A DNA stretch of 43,812 nucleotides from Branchiostoma floridae (Eukaryota > Chordata > Leptocardii > Amphioxiformes > Branchiostomatidae), in NCBI RefSeq assembly GCF_000003815.2, contig NC_049979.1, positions 662,959-706,770 on the forward strand. The letters run 5' to 3'. The position numbers and the translations under genes were made by a program. A model generated the notes under the pieces. It searched no databases. It was given only the letters and a program-made list of their open reading frames with translations, and had not been told where the DNA came from. Position 1 is the stretch's first letter; each line of letters opens with the position of its first letter. Shown one piece after another: positions 1-12,800 of the stretch.

Positions 1-478
1 CAAATCGACTCCGGTGCCGGTGTCGATTCATTCGGACCAATCAGGGGAGCGATACCCACCTGCCTGGCCTGAATCTACGTGTTACGGCGTCATAACCAAC
101 GTGGAACGGGGCCTTCTGATTGGTCCGCGGCGCCTGGCTATATGATAATCCCTGTTACAATGCTCCTTATACACGTACATGTCATGTCATGTCAATAGAC
201 GATGACCAAAGGTAAAACATCTAGATGTAGATGGGTGCCAGGACAGAACCTGAGCTACAGAGTAGGGGTCCTGCCCAGTGCGAGTGATCCAAAACCTCCC
301 ATGGCCGCACCTGGGGCAATTACTGTCAGATTGAGGTCACCTGAGTGGCGCCAAATGGCAGCTCACTCCAGACCCTTGCAATTTAGCCCCATCTATTGTA
401 AGCTCCTCGCAATTCAGCCCCTGGCTGCAAAGAGGTAGTAGTCGGCCCACCCTATAACAATAACAACAACATAGAATA
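1..478. other. Intergenic DNA with a dispersed-repeat tail
   Basis: No gene is recognisable. Positions about 385-470 match 21893-21975 at many places (shared words include CCCCTGGCTGCAAAGAG and a following CCCAC block, then an AACAA-rich tail). This suggests the 3' end of a dispersed retroelement or SINE. The short ORF at 202-438 has no recognisable domain and is probably chance. If DTD1 has a further C-terminal exon it would lie here or beyond the left edge, but I could not find one. Confidence 0.45.
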
Positions 479-955
479 GGATGGACTAGGGGTGGGTACG
501 GTGTACTGGTACAAAACCGTTTTTTTTTTCTTGTTGGACTGGTCCAGAAAAAACGGACCTGAAAAAAGTCAGTAGACCTGATGTTGGACCGTTTTGAAAA
601 TAAATAGATTATACAGGCAGGCAGTCACGGGTTTTGGGGCTTGCAGGTCCAAGAAAATAACAAGAGCTAAGTAGAGGAGAGTTGATTGTCATTTGTACAA
701 GTTCCTACAGTCAAATTTGGCCTAAAACAGAGGCAGTTAGTGTTGTTTACATGAAGATGGGATTCTAAAACGCCAATGGACGTCGAATACTCCATCAAAC
801 AGAATCCTTTGTAGCAAAATGTACCATTGTTTTGAGTATGATAAGTTCACAGATAATTAGGTCCTGGTTCAGGTCCGGACCTGGACCTAATCCTCTGGAC
901 CTGTACCGTACCTGTACCTGAATTTTCTGTACCTGCACCCACCCCTAGGATGGAC
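479..955. mobile_element. Non-autonomous hAT-like element with 8-bp target duplication
   Basis: The element body is 487-947. It begins TAGGGGTGGGT and ends with the exact inverse, ACCCACCCCTA. It is flanked by a perfect 8-bp direct repeat, GGATGGAC, at 479-486 and 948-955. An 8-bp target-site duplication with short terminal inverted repeats is the hallmark of hAT transposons. There is no transposase ORF, so it is a MITE of about 461 bp. It lies only 13 bp beyond the DTD1 stop codon on the minus strand, so it may supply the DTD1 3' UTR. Related copies lie at 20819-21112 and 21273-21420. Confidence 0.85.
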
Positions 956-968
956 ACAATGTACCAGG

Positions 969-1081
969 CTATTTCAGACTAACTCCTCCTACCTTCTGTT
1001 GTTGTACAGGTGACTCCAGCTGTACGGTAACTGGTCCATCGTTCTGTATACTCACCTGCATGTAGGCTCCAAACCTGCCAT
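969..1081 (-). CDS. DTD1: DTD1 coding exon 5 (terminal)
   Basis: After the split Asp codon the exon encodes GRFGAYMQVSIQNDGPVT and a short tail to TAG at 971-969. The acceptor is TTTTACAG|AT. NDGPVT is the conserved Gly-cisPro motif. A GTAGGA after the QQQK codons might act as a donor, so the exact C-terminus is uncertain. Confidence 0.88.
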
Positions 1082-3808
1082 CTGTAAAACATGCGGAAGA
1101 AAGCTCTATAAAAATGTGCTGCATCTGAACAAAAAGCATTGGAATGCATTAGAAACAAATCGGTAGTAGTAGTATCCAGTAGTTGATTATACTGCTGCTG
1201 GGGTCCCTGACACAGGGGTAGGCAGCGGTCGGCTAGTCTTCACACCGCACTTCCATGCGGCTCTGTACAGTGGGTTCACCCATTAGACCACACACCTTGA
1301 TGTCCTAACACACTCCATCCAAACAAAGCATTTGGAAATAAAATTACAGTGGCAACTCATCCAACCTGTAATAGGCCATTGCCAGTGTTCTTTGAATTAC
1401 TTTTTCCAACAGACCCCGAACATTGAGAATCCTATCTATATTGAACACCTGTCTGCTGTCTTCTGTGAACAAGTTTAATTGTATATAGTGTAGAAACTAC
1501 CACCATAGCCATGCATTCTTTCTTACACCTCTGTTTTTCTCTCTACCTAATGCTTCACAACGATCTGAAATGACTGGCGCCAGAATCCTGAATTCTCTTC
1601 ATAAAGTCTAGGCATGCTTTCCAAGCCAAGTCAAGAAAAACTTTTCATTCCCTCCGGCTGTTAACCTACTAGCAAAGTCAACTTTCTGCACAATTGCACT
1701 CCCTTTCCACCCTTATCTGAAAATAAATTCCCTGAGTTCTCTTTTATATTTCAGGCATGTTTTCCTCAGCAGAAGTCCTTCAACTTCTAGCTGCTAAGTT
1801 CCAGGAAAGGGGAACACTTTCGGTTCACTCCAGCTGCTAAAGGTCAGGGTCTAACAATGTTCATCTCCTGCCCAATTTCTTCCTGTTATCTGACCTCACC
1901 TGGGGGGACGACGGAATCAAACCTTAAGTACGACCCCGGGCCGGCGGTTGCACGATAATGTCTGTACGTATGAAATTCCATACGGGTCTACAAATTGAAA
2001 TTCTGACTGGGGGCAGTCCCAGTGAGGGCCAAGCCCACGCCTGTTGCTTAATTGCATTCCTTATCCATTCTGTAGGCAGGGCTCAAAACTCAGTTTTCTT
2101 CTCTTACCTGCACAATTGCAAGTTCTAACAAATTTTACCTGAGTGCAGAATCAAAAAGACACTCTGCACGTGCCAAGTTGGATGCTTCTAAAGATCCATT
2201 ATAGATCAGTTCTATACATGGCTTTGAAATGTTTAAGATACTCAGCATGATATAAACTGTAATTGTGGGAGCTGAAATCCTAATTTGTTGTACATTTACC
2301 ATGTTTTCATACATGCCATGCGCTCACAAAACAGAGGACAATAACTTGCAGCATGTAATGACTGTAGACTGGGGTGCCTAGGTGTACATGTGTACATGTA
2401 CTTTGCAATTATACTGAATGCAGTGCAATTTCAGTACATGAAGCAATTATATCAAATACAGAGCACTTTTACCAAATACACAGCAATTCTACCAGCTACA
2501 GTGCAATCTTATTCGTATAGGTAGGTACTTGCATTTTAACTAGAATGCCCAGTATGCCTATACTTAAGAGCCTTATCAGCAAACATGTTTGGTATACTGG
2601 TAACATTGCTAAGTACATTGTACCGAAATGCATTTAGGTTCGCGGGGATTTAATTTCGCGGTAGCGGGAAAAAGGACTTTTCGCGGTGATTTTAATTTCG
2701 CGGTAACACCATAGACTGCAGTCTAATACCATAATAGAAAAATGTTCGCGGTGGTTTTAAGTTTGCGGTAAAGTGGTCACCGCAAAAACCGCGAACATTA
2801 ATCCACCGCGAACATGTCAGCATTTACAGTACTTAGGCACCCCTAGTAAAGCCATGAGGAGAGAGTATTTTTGTCTCAACAGGGAAGTCGAGGAAAAGTT
2901 TGCATGTCTGCATGACTCCCTCTGCTGGGTTGTAATATGTTATGATCAAAGCAATGCAAGTCCATAGATGCGGGGGTAGCAGTCACGAATCCTGCTTATC
3001 ACAGAAGCATTTATATTGCTGATGATACTTCCTGAGGGCGATCTGTCTGACTAATGCCAGGGCTCTCAATCCCCATTAGACAGAATGACATGATGAAACT
3101 AGAGAGGCCACATTTTAGATGAAAATGCAGGATAATTCCAAAGGGGAGAAAATAGTAAAATCGTCAGAAAAGATACTAGAAAGGCAATAGTTAATTACAT
3201 TTTATTATAACGTATTGTATGCTATGTAGAAAATGAAGGCAAACATGCCAAAATGAATAAAATTTAGCGTATATTCTCTAATCGAACCACAAGCAGAGTG
3301 GGGAGGGCAAACATCCTCTGCCTGCTCCTACACTTGTGTATTTATTTTTATTTATTGGTTTGGCTGTTCAGGACACACAGCCAGGGCTGCCCAACTAGCC
3401 TATGGCTATTACAAAGGGCTAGCCATGCTGACAAACACACAGACAATACATATGGATTTGGACAGGATAATTATCAGTAACAATTTTCTACGTTCATAAA
3501 GGATAGGAATGAAAACATGTTGTGTAACATTGTGTTGCACTTGTGTAACATCAGATCCCTGGCTTAGAGTTTATTCTCCAGAACATGGAGCAACCATCCT
3601 GATCTCCATGGCTCGGAAATGTGCGACAAGTTGGCTCAAAGGGTAGATTTCTTTGTGCTATACGTGAGTAACTTAACCAGGGTTCTGTCAAAAGTCTGTC
3701 AGGGATGGAATCGATGGCCAAATGATGGACAAAAATAAAACTGCTCCTTCATTTTGGCAGACAAATCTGGCATTTGGGTCCAATGTCACTAGGAGGTAGG
3801 AATGGGCT

Positions 3809-3845
<37 letters not shown>

Positions 3846-6800
3846 TGCAGGCGGCTAGGCAGCATACTTTTCACTTCTTCTCCAGGATGTTCTATGGGTT
3901 AACCACATTACGAAATAGAAACACAGGATTGGGCAACACCATGGACCATTTCCATCAAGGATTTGATTTGCTAAGTTACCACCAATAGCGAGGTTATTTT
4001 CCAGGTCTGCTTATTTGTTAGTTGTCTGTTTTAGGAGAAAATAGCTCAAGACTTGCGGAAGGATTGTCATGAAATTTTGATATGCCAAATCTGGAGAGAA
4101 TCAGATTTTTGGCCTTCTGGCAGCTTCATTTTGTACTGCAACAGAGCTGTATTCTTGGGCAAAGTCCATTCAATGAACAACCCTGTCATGCCATGCTTTT
4201 TTTTACAGCAATCAGGTACCCATACAAAAACAAATAGCCAACTTACCTGTAAGTTATGATTTCGACGGGGTGACATGCTATTTATCTATTAGGATTCTCC
4301 ATATGAGTTGAATACAATGACAAATGGAGGGCATGGGAACAGGTGTCAAAGGACACCTTTTCAAAGCCACCATACCTAAATGAAGTAATTAGCTATATAG
4401 TATCATTGACATTTATGTCAAAGGTGGACAATTGACAATGAGCTTTGTTACCCTACATGTACATATTAACCAACCCAACAGGTTTGCACAAGAGCAATGG
4501 TCAGTGTGCTTGCGGAAATCACTGTCACATTAAGCATATACATTACACCCTTTTCAGACTCACTCATCATTTCGAGTTGACAACTTTATGTAAACATTTG
4601 AAGTAGGTATTCAAGTACCATTTAGTTTGTCATGTGTAGAGTACCTTTTATTTTGTTATAGAGTAATGGTCAGAGTGCTTGAGAAAATCACTGTGACATT
4701 AAGCATATTACACCCTTTCCAGGCTCACTCATTTTGAGTCGACAACTTTATGTAAACATTTCAAGTAGGTATCGTCACTAGTGCAGTGGTTAGAATGCTT
4801 GAGGAAATCACTGTCACATATTACACCCTTTCCAGTCTCACTCAATCTATGTTGACAACTCTATGTACATGTAAATATTGAGGCATGTCTGTGAGTAAAT
4901 CTTAGCTTGTCACGTTGTGTACGGTACCTTTTATTTTGTCAGGTTGGTACGCTTTCCTCATCTGTTGCAGGAACTCTTCATAGAAGGCCTGGGACTGCTC
5001 AGCTGCCATGGACTGGTGGAAGTCGGGCTTGTTTCCCTTCAGCACACAGTACAGGGTGAACTGTGGGCAAATAGTACAGCACAGTACAGCGTGAACTATG
5101 GGCAAATGGAACAGCACATACTGAGTAAACTGTGGGCAAATGGAATAGCACAGTACAGCGTGAACTATGGGCAAATGGAACAGCACAGTACAGTGTAAAC
5201 TGTGGGCAAATGGAACAGCACAGTACAGTGTAAACTNNNNNNNNNNNNNNNNNNNNNNNNNNNNNNNNNNNNNNNNNNNNNNNNNNNNNNNNNNNNNNNN
5301 NNNNNNNNNNNNNNNNNNNNNNNNNNNNNNNNNNNNNNNNNNNNNNNNNNNNNNNNNNNNNNNNNNNNNNNNNNNNNNNNNNNNNNNNNNNNNNNNNNNN
5401 NNNNNNNNNNNNNNNNNNNNNNNNNNNNNNNNNNNNNNNNNNNNNNNNNNNNNNNNNNNNNNNNNNNNNNNNNNNNNNNNNNNNNNNNNNNNNNNNNNNN
5501 NNNNNNNNNNNNNNNNNNNNNNNNNNNNNNNNNNNNNNNNNNNNNNNNNNNNNNNNNNNNNNNNNNNNNNNNNNNNNNNNNNNNNNNNNNNNNNNNNNNN
5601 NNNNNNNNNNNNNNNNNNNNNNNNNNNNNNNNNNNNNNNNNNNNNNNNNNNNNNNNNNNNNNNNNNNNNNNNNNNNNNNNNNNNNNNNNNNNNNNNNNNN
5701 NNNNNNNNNNNNNNNNNNNNNNNNNNNNNNNNNNNNNNNNNTGTGAACTATGGGCAAATGGAACAGCACAGTACAGCGTGAACTGTGGGGAAATGGAACA
5801 GTACAGTACAGCGTGAACTGTGGGCAAATGGAACAGCACAGTACAGTGTGAACTGTGGGCAAATGGAACAGCACAGTACAGTGTGAACTATGGGCAAATG
5901 GAACAGCACAGTACAGTGTGAACTATGGGCAAATGGCACAGTACAGTACAGCGTAAATGGAACAGCACAGTACAGCGTGAACTGTGAGGGAAATGGAACA
6001 GCACAGTACAGTGTTAACTGTGGGCAAATGGAACAGCACAGTACAGCGTGAACTATGGGCAAATGGAACAGTACAGTACAGCGTGAACTGTGGGCAAATG
6101 GAACAGTACAGTACAGTGTTAACTGTGGGAAAATGGAACAGCACAGTACAGTGTGGACTGTGGGCAAATGGAACAGCACAGTACAGTGTGGACTGTGGGC
6201 AAGTGGAATAGTACAGTACAGTGTAAACTGTGGGCAAATGGAACATCACAGTACAGTGTGAACTGTGGGCAAATGGAACAGTACAGTACAGCGTAAATGG
6301 AACAGCACAGTACAGCGTGAACTGTGGGCAAATGGAACAGCACAGTACAGTGTGAACTATAGGCAAATTGAACAGTACAGTACAGTGTGAACTATGGGCA
6401 AATGGAACAGTACAGTACAGCGTGAACTATGGGCAAATGGAACAGTACAGTACAGCGTAAACTGTGGGCAAATGGAACAGCACAGTACAGTGTAAACTGT
6501 GGGCAAATGGAACAGCACAGTACAGCATAAAACTGTGGGCAAATGGAACAGCACAGTACAGCGTAAACTGTGGGCAAATGGGAACAGCACAGTACAGCGT
6601 AAACTGTGGGCAAATGGAACAGCACAGTACAGTGTGAACTATGGGCAAATGGAACAGCACAGTACAGCGTAAACTGTGGGCAAATGGAACAGCACAGTAC
6701 AGCGTAAACTGTGGGCAAAGTGGAACCAGCACTAAGTACAGTGTGAACTGTGGGCAAATGGAACAGCACAGTACAGTGTGAACTGTGGGCAAATGGAACA

Positions 6801-9800
6801 GCACAGTACAGCGTAAACTGTGGGCAAATGGAACAGCACAGTACAGTGTGAACTATGGGCAAATGGAACAGCACAGTACAGTGTGAACTGTGGGCAAATG
6901 GAACAGCACAGTACAGCGTAAACTGTGGGCAAATGGAACAGCATAGTACAGCGTAAACTGTGGGCAAATGGAACAGCACAGTACAGTGTGAACTATGGGC
7001 AAATGGAACAGCACAGTACAGTGTGAACTATGGGCAAATGGAACAGCACAGTACAGTGTGAACTATGGGCAAATGGAACAGTAGAGTACAGTGTGAACTA
7101 TGGGCAAATGGAATAGCATAGTACAGTGTGAACTGTGGGCAAATGGAACAGCACAGTACAGTTTAAACTGTGGGCAAATGGAACAGCACAGTACAGTGTA
7201 AACTGTGGGCAAATGGAACAGCACATATGGGGTGAACTGTGGGCAAATGGATCAGTACAGTACAGCATAAACTATGGTCAAGAGGAACAGCACAGTACAG
7301 CATAAACTGTGGTGAAGAGGAACAGCACAGTACAGCGTAAACTGTGGGCAAATGGAACAGTACAGTATAGCGTAAACTGTGATCAAGTGGAACAGCACAT
7401 TACAGTGTAACTGAGGGCAAATGAAACAGTATAGTACAGCGTGAACTGTGGGCGAATGGAACAGCACAGTACAGTGTGAACTATGGGCAAATGGAACAGC
7501 ACAGTACAGTGTGAACTATGGGCAAATGGAACAGCACAGTACAGTGTGAACTATGGGCAAATGGAACAGTAGAGTACAGTGTGAACTATGGGCAAATGGA
7601 ACAGCACATATGGGGTGAAATGTGGGCAAATGGATCAGTACAGTATAGCGTAAACTGTGATCAAGTGGAACAGCACATTACAGTGTAACTGAGGGCAAAT
7701 GAAACAGTATAGTACAGTGTGAACTGTGGGCAAATGGAACAGCACAGTACAGCGTAAACTGTGGGCAAATGGAACAGTACAGTATAGCGTAAACTGTGAT
7801 CAAGTGGAACAGCACATTACAGTGTAACTGAGGGCAAATGAAACAGTATAGTACAGTGTGAACTGTGGGCAAATGGAACAGCACAGTACAGTGTAAACTG
7901 TGGGCAAATGGAATAGTACAGTACAGTGTAAACTGTGGGCAAATGGAATAGTACAGTACAGTGTGAACTATGGGGAAATGGAACAGCACAGTACAGTGTG
8001 AACTATGGGCAAATGGAACAGCATAGTACAGTGTGAACTGTGGGCAAATGGAACAGCACAGTACAGTGTGAACTATAGGCAAATGGAACAGCACATACGG
8101 GGTAAAATGTGGGCAAACGGAATAGTACAGTACAGCATAAACTATATAATGGTCAAGTGGAACAGCACAGTACAGCGTAAACTGTGATCAAGTGGGACAG
8201 CACAGTACAGCCATCATTTCTATGTAAATAAAGTCTCTGTGTAACAGTCCTACTCGTCCTCCTTTAATTATATGCCCATTATTAGTAATCTGGTCACAAA
8301 CATCAATTTGTTACAGTGCTTAACATCTCACTTCATGTGAAGGTGACAGACGAGAAGTTTGAAAGTCCTTGAAGACTGATTTTTTGTCTCGTCTTTGCAG
8401 CTTTGATGTCTCGTCTGATTGACGTGGATAATAAGTGTCGGGAAAAAACCTTTCAGGCATCTTTCATCTTCAAATCAGGTGCCGCTCTTCTCTCATGTGT
8501 GACAGGAAATAATTAAAAGAGAAGCGAGAACGTCTCTCCAACCGATCTGCCCTGTAGTTACAGTTACACAACGAGTTCACTCCAGGTTAACACAAACTAC
8601 ACAGGACAGTGACGACTTCAGATCAAGGCCAGTTTCTCTCTAATGATGTGAAATGATTAAAACAGAAATGTGAACACCTCTCCAACCGATCTGCCCTGTA
8701 GTTACAGTTACACAACGAGTTCACTCCAGGTTAAACACAAACTACACAGGACAGTGACAACTGAAGATCACGGCCAGTTTCTCTCTAAATGATGTGAAAT
8801 GATTAAAACAGAAATGTGGACACCTCTCGAACCGATCTGACCTGTAACGCTACTTCACCTTTATCCGCGGGGTAACCTATATCCATTGTTTTTCAGAACA
8901 GTGCATTTAGGCACATCAAGTCGGCGGATGGTAGTTTTAAGCTGCAATGTACTGAAAATATTGCAATTTTAAACCAACGTCCGTCGACGTGATATCCCCA
9001 AATACCACGTTTTTAAAAGCAACAAATATAGGTTACACAACGGATAAAGGTGAACTAGCATTAATTAGTGTTACACAACAAGTTCACTCCAGGTTAACAC
9101 AAATTACACAGGACAGTGACGACTTCAGATCACGGCCAGTTTCTCTCTAATGAATCTCAGAAATGAGGACACCTCTCAAACCAAACTGCCCTGTGGGTAT
9201 ACAGTTACACAACAAGTTCACTCCAGGATAAAGTAAACTACACAGGACTTCAGATCTGCCAGTTTTCCCCTAATGATATTGCATACAGCATGAAATGAGT
9301 AAAACCAAAATGTGGACACGTCTCAAATCACACTGTCTTGCACTGTCCTGTGCTTTAAAACAGTTTTACTTATATTACATGTAGGTAACACTAGGAGTGG
9401 CTCCATGCCAAATCACTCAACCTCAAAACACTCTGAGACTTACAAACAGGGTACTGTACATCTTGATATGTTTGCAAAGGTTTCATTTTTGTAGTTTTTG
9501 ATCCTGTTACAATGTACCTTGAAATCATCACACTGCGATTATGTGTTAATATATAATTCTACTGTACTATATAATTTTTTTTCATCGTGAGCTTCAAACA
9601 ATGCAAAGACCTACTTTTTCCTCCTACCCAGCATTTTTGTCCAATTGTTTTGGAGCCCATGTTGTTGATTTTCCTTATTAAATGTGTCATTTTAAGCTCT
9701 CATCTTAACAGTTTCATATCATGATTTTTGGGACGGATGGGGCAAAAAAATTCCAAGCAAGCAAATTTCCATCCTAGAATGGACATGGCCTGCTCCTACC

Positions 9801-12800
9801 CCAAAATACAACCCTTGCAAAAGTAGATGAATTTACAGTAGTTACTGTGTGATTACACAACGTGCACTTGACATGTTAAAACTGCAGACAGCCAGGCTCC
9901 AACTGTGTATTTCACCAACCAATGATGCAGTCAGGCAGGCAGAGATGGAACTCTCTCAAGGATTTCCACTTCTCCTCAATCAGGCCATACCAGTTGGATT
10001 TCTCGGTTCTAATATTTGCTGATTTGAAAACAATAAATGCTAAGCAGGGTTGTAGCGAGCCAGAAGTCATTTTCCGTCCCCTCAATTTGGCACAGGGTCC
10101 GGGGGCATGCTCCCAAGGAAAATTTTGAAATCTAAACCCTCTGAAATGCTATTTCCTGCATTTTGAGGTTTGAATTTTGCTCACAGAGGACTGAATGGGC
10201 AAATTTTTTTCAGTCCCCAGTTACAAAATTCCTTCAAAGGACTGAAGGACGGGTGCTGGCTACAACCCTGATGCTAAGATTGTCACAGCAACCAAAAAAT
10301 CACCTTGGTTTCTGCCCTTATTCTGCTATCTTCATCAGGGAAATACAGAAACCTTTTTCATTGATAGAGATTTCATTATCAAACTTAGCTCTGTTAAAAT
10401 GTACGCAAGAAAAATACTTCTGACTGTGCTACAAAGAATTGTTCTATTCCTCAATTCCACATTTTCTGCTTTAATTTCATATAATGAGGCCCTCAAATGG
10501 GATATGGCAGTACCTGCTATGTCATGTTGGGCATAGAGTTAAGCAATCGGCAACTTTTCATGGTGTGAATTTCCCTGCTGACTAACTGCTTAGCTAGAAG
10601 AGCCACCTAGCAGCTATCAACAATACTGCAGAATACTGCTTGACAAATGATACTGTGCCAAAATTTTGTTACACTCATCAAACTCTTGATAAGCTATGGG
10701 TACATGAGTCAATTTTCTTAGACATATACATGTGATATGTGAAATGCATCTCTCAGGCCAAAGCAATGCATTTCCATGGTTATTGGACTTTATCAGGACA
10801 CTTCATGAAGTGGGCAGGTGAAACAAGAATTAGGAAGGGATTCTATGGTACTGTAATTCACTTTGTCTTCTCGGTTCCAAACTTTCACGGTCTCAGAAAA
10901 TTTCACTTGTTCTTGGAACTAGATGTTCACTGTCGCGGCAAGTGCACATAAAAAAGTCTGTGAATTATTTGTTATCAGTAATGATAAGTTCATGTTACAG
11001 TCGTCACCATGAAAACCGTGAACGTAACAGTACATTGAAAAAAATCAGGAATTACAGTATGATGACTATCCTGTTATACCCAATATTCTACAATAGGAGC
11101 TCTGTTTGGAACCAGCCAGGCTTTTTTTTTTTTCTATTTGCTTTTGGACAGACGAGGACAATACTGCACTGCACTCAAGTTAGTAACTTATATTAACAGT
11201 GCCACACGGTACAGACAGAAGGTAAAGGTAGTCTTTCACCTCCCCGACCGAAGTCAGGTACCCATTTTTACACCTGGGTGAAGTGAGGAAGGTCGTGTAA
11301 AGTGCCTTTCCCAAGGGCACAACGTCGGGGGCACAGCGGGGATTGAACTCAGGACCTATAGATTCTGGGCCGAGCACTCTACCAGTTATGCCACATGTCA
11401 CGCCCGACGCCACGCTTTCAGTGTACAATACTCATTTTAAATACACAGACTATCACTACTACACACTTCACTAATACAAAACAGGATGTAACATATCCTG
11501 TCCTCTCTCAGTCTACTCCTTGTCTGCTCTAGTCTAGTGCATGCTGTTTAAGTTATTCCAGTGGCCATGGGCTAACTGGCCTTTCTAATTCTATACTTAT
11601 TGATATCATCTTAATACAAGCCACTGAGTCAATACACTAAGCTCATTTAAAAAAATGGATGTTCAATTTTTAATTCATTGTCTGATAAATGGAAAACTGT
11701 AACAACTGGAATGATGAGCCTTTATTCCAACTGAAAGGCGGTTGCATGGCAATGACTATTCTCCAACACAGAGGGGACCCTCAAGACGACTTTGGCCCCC
11801 TCTGTGTAGGAAAATGGACTATGACAGACCTTGCAAGAGCAGGAGTTGGTATTAATGGTACAACACTCTTTTAATCTTTTTCATCCTGCTCATCAGCATG
11901 GTATCAATCCTATTTCTTTCATTCCATAATCTCTTGTTGAACAGTCTCACATCCATTAATAAAGTGTAAAGAGCTCTTTTTGGTGCTCAGTCCTCATAAC
12001 AGCATGGCAACAGGGTTCAAAATGTATTTATCAATCTGATTCATCTTGGGAAAATACTCACCTGACTTACACACAGGATTTCATAGTTCTTGTCTTTGAC
12101 ACTGTGAGCCCATCTTTTCTCCTGGTCATCATCAAAAACTCTCAGGTTTAAAATCTTCCGGACTCTGCAGGAAAGAAAACAAAGCAGTATGAATAATGCG
12201 ACAAAATTCGTACCTTCTCTGCTATCAAAAATTACACAATGTACCTAAACAACAAGATCAGATCAACAGGTCAGGTCAGGCATAAAACAGTAAAATGATG
12301 GCTATGTACATTTCCAAAGATTAGTTGGCATTTGCCTGTTTCCTTTTCTACCCAGACCTTGCTTCTACAAGTTTATACAAACAAAGTAACATTTTGTAAT
12401 CACTTAAAAAATTTCAAGGTATATAATTGTTATATTTTGATTTGCAGTATGGTCAAATGGAATGAAAATTGATGCAAACGTGGATGTTATCCAAATAATC
12501 CAATCTACATGGCCTTACATGTACTCCATGTCCTTCGGAGAGTCGTCTCTGGAGACACCGATTAGAACACAGAGGCCTCGGCCGATGGAGCTCACCAACT
12601 CATCTCCAACTTCAGAAAGCAGAGAAGGAAACAAATTAACCATCAGCATTTATCTAAAAACTTTGTCTCAAATAAGAGCAAGAAAGGAGCAAGGGGTCAG
12701 CCCCTGGCCTAAGCACTTAATTAGGCAGGAAATAAGACCACCCGGGAGTGTGTGACCATCTTGATTGTAATGCCAACTGGCAATTTTGTCCTTAAAATGA

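Noticed and set aside
4999-8094. Long minus-strand ORFs (up to about 290 codons) rich in CPQFTLYCAVPFAHS
   Set aside because: They are the 35-bp minisatellite read through, with N translated as X. Only the FTLYC portion next to exon 4 is real coding sequence.
5041-8213. CRISPR array
   Set aside because: Units are directly adjacent with no unique spacers, and this is animal DNA with introns. It is a minisatellite.
11222-11415. A tRNA gene
   Set aside because: A-box and B-box are present, but the acceptor stem does not close and a long SINE body follows. Called a SINE.
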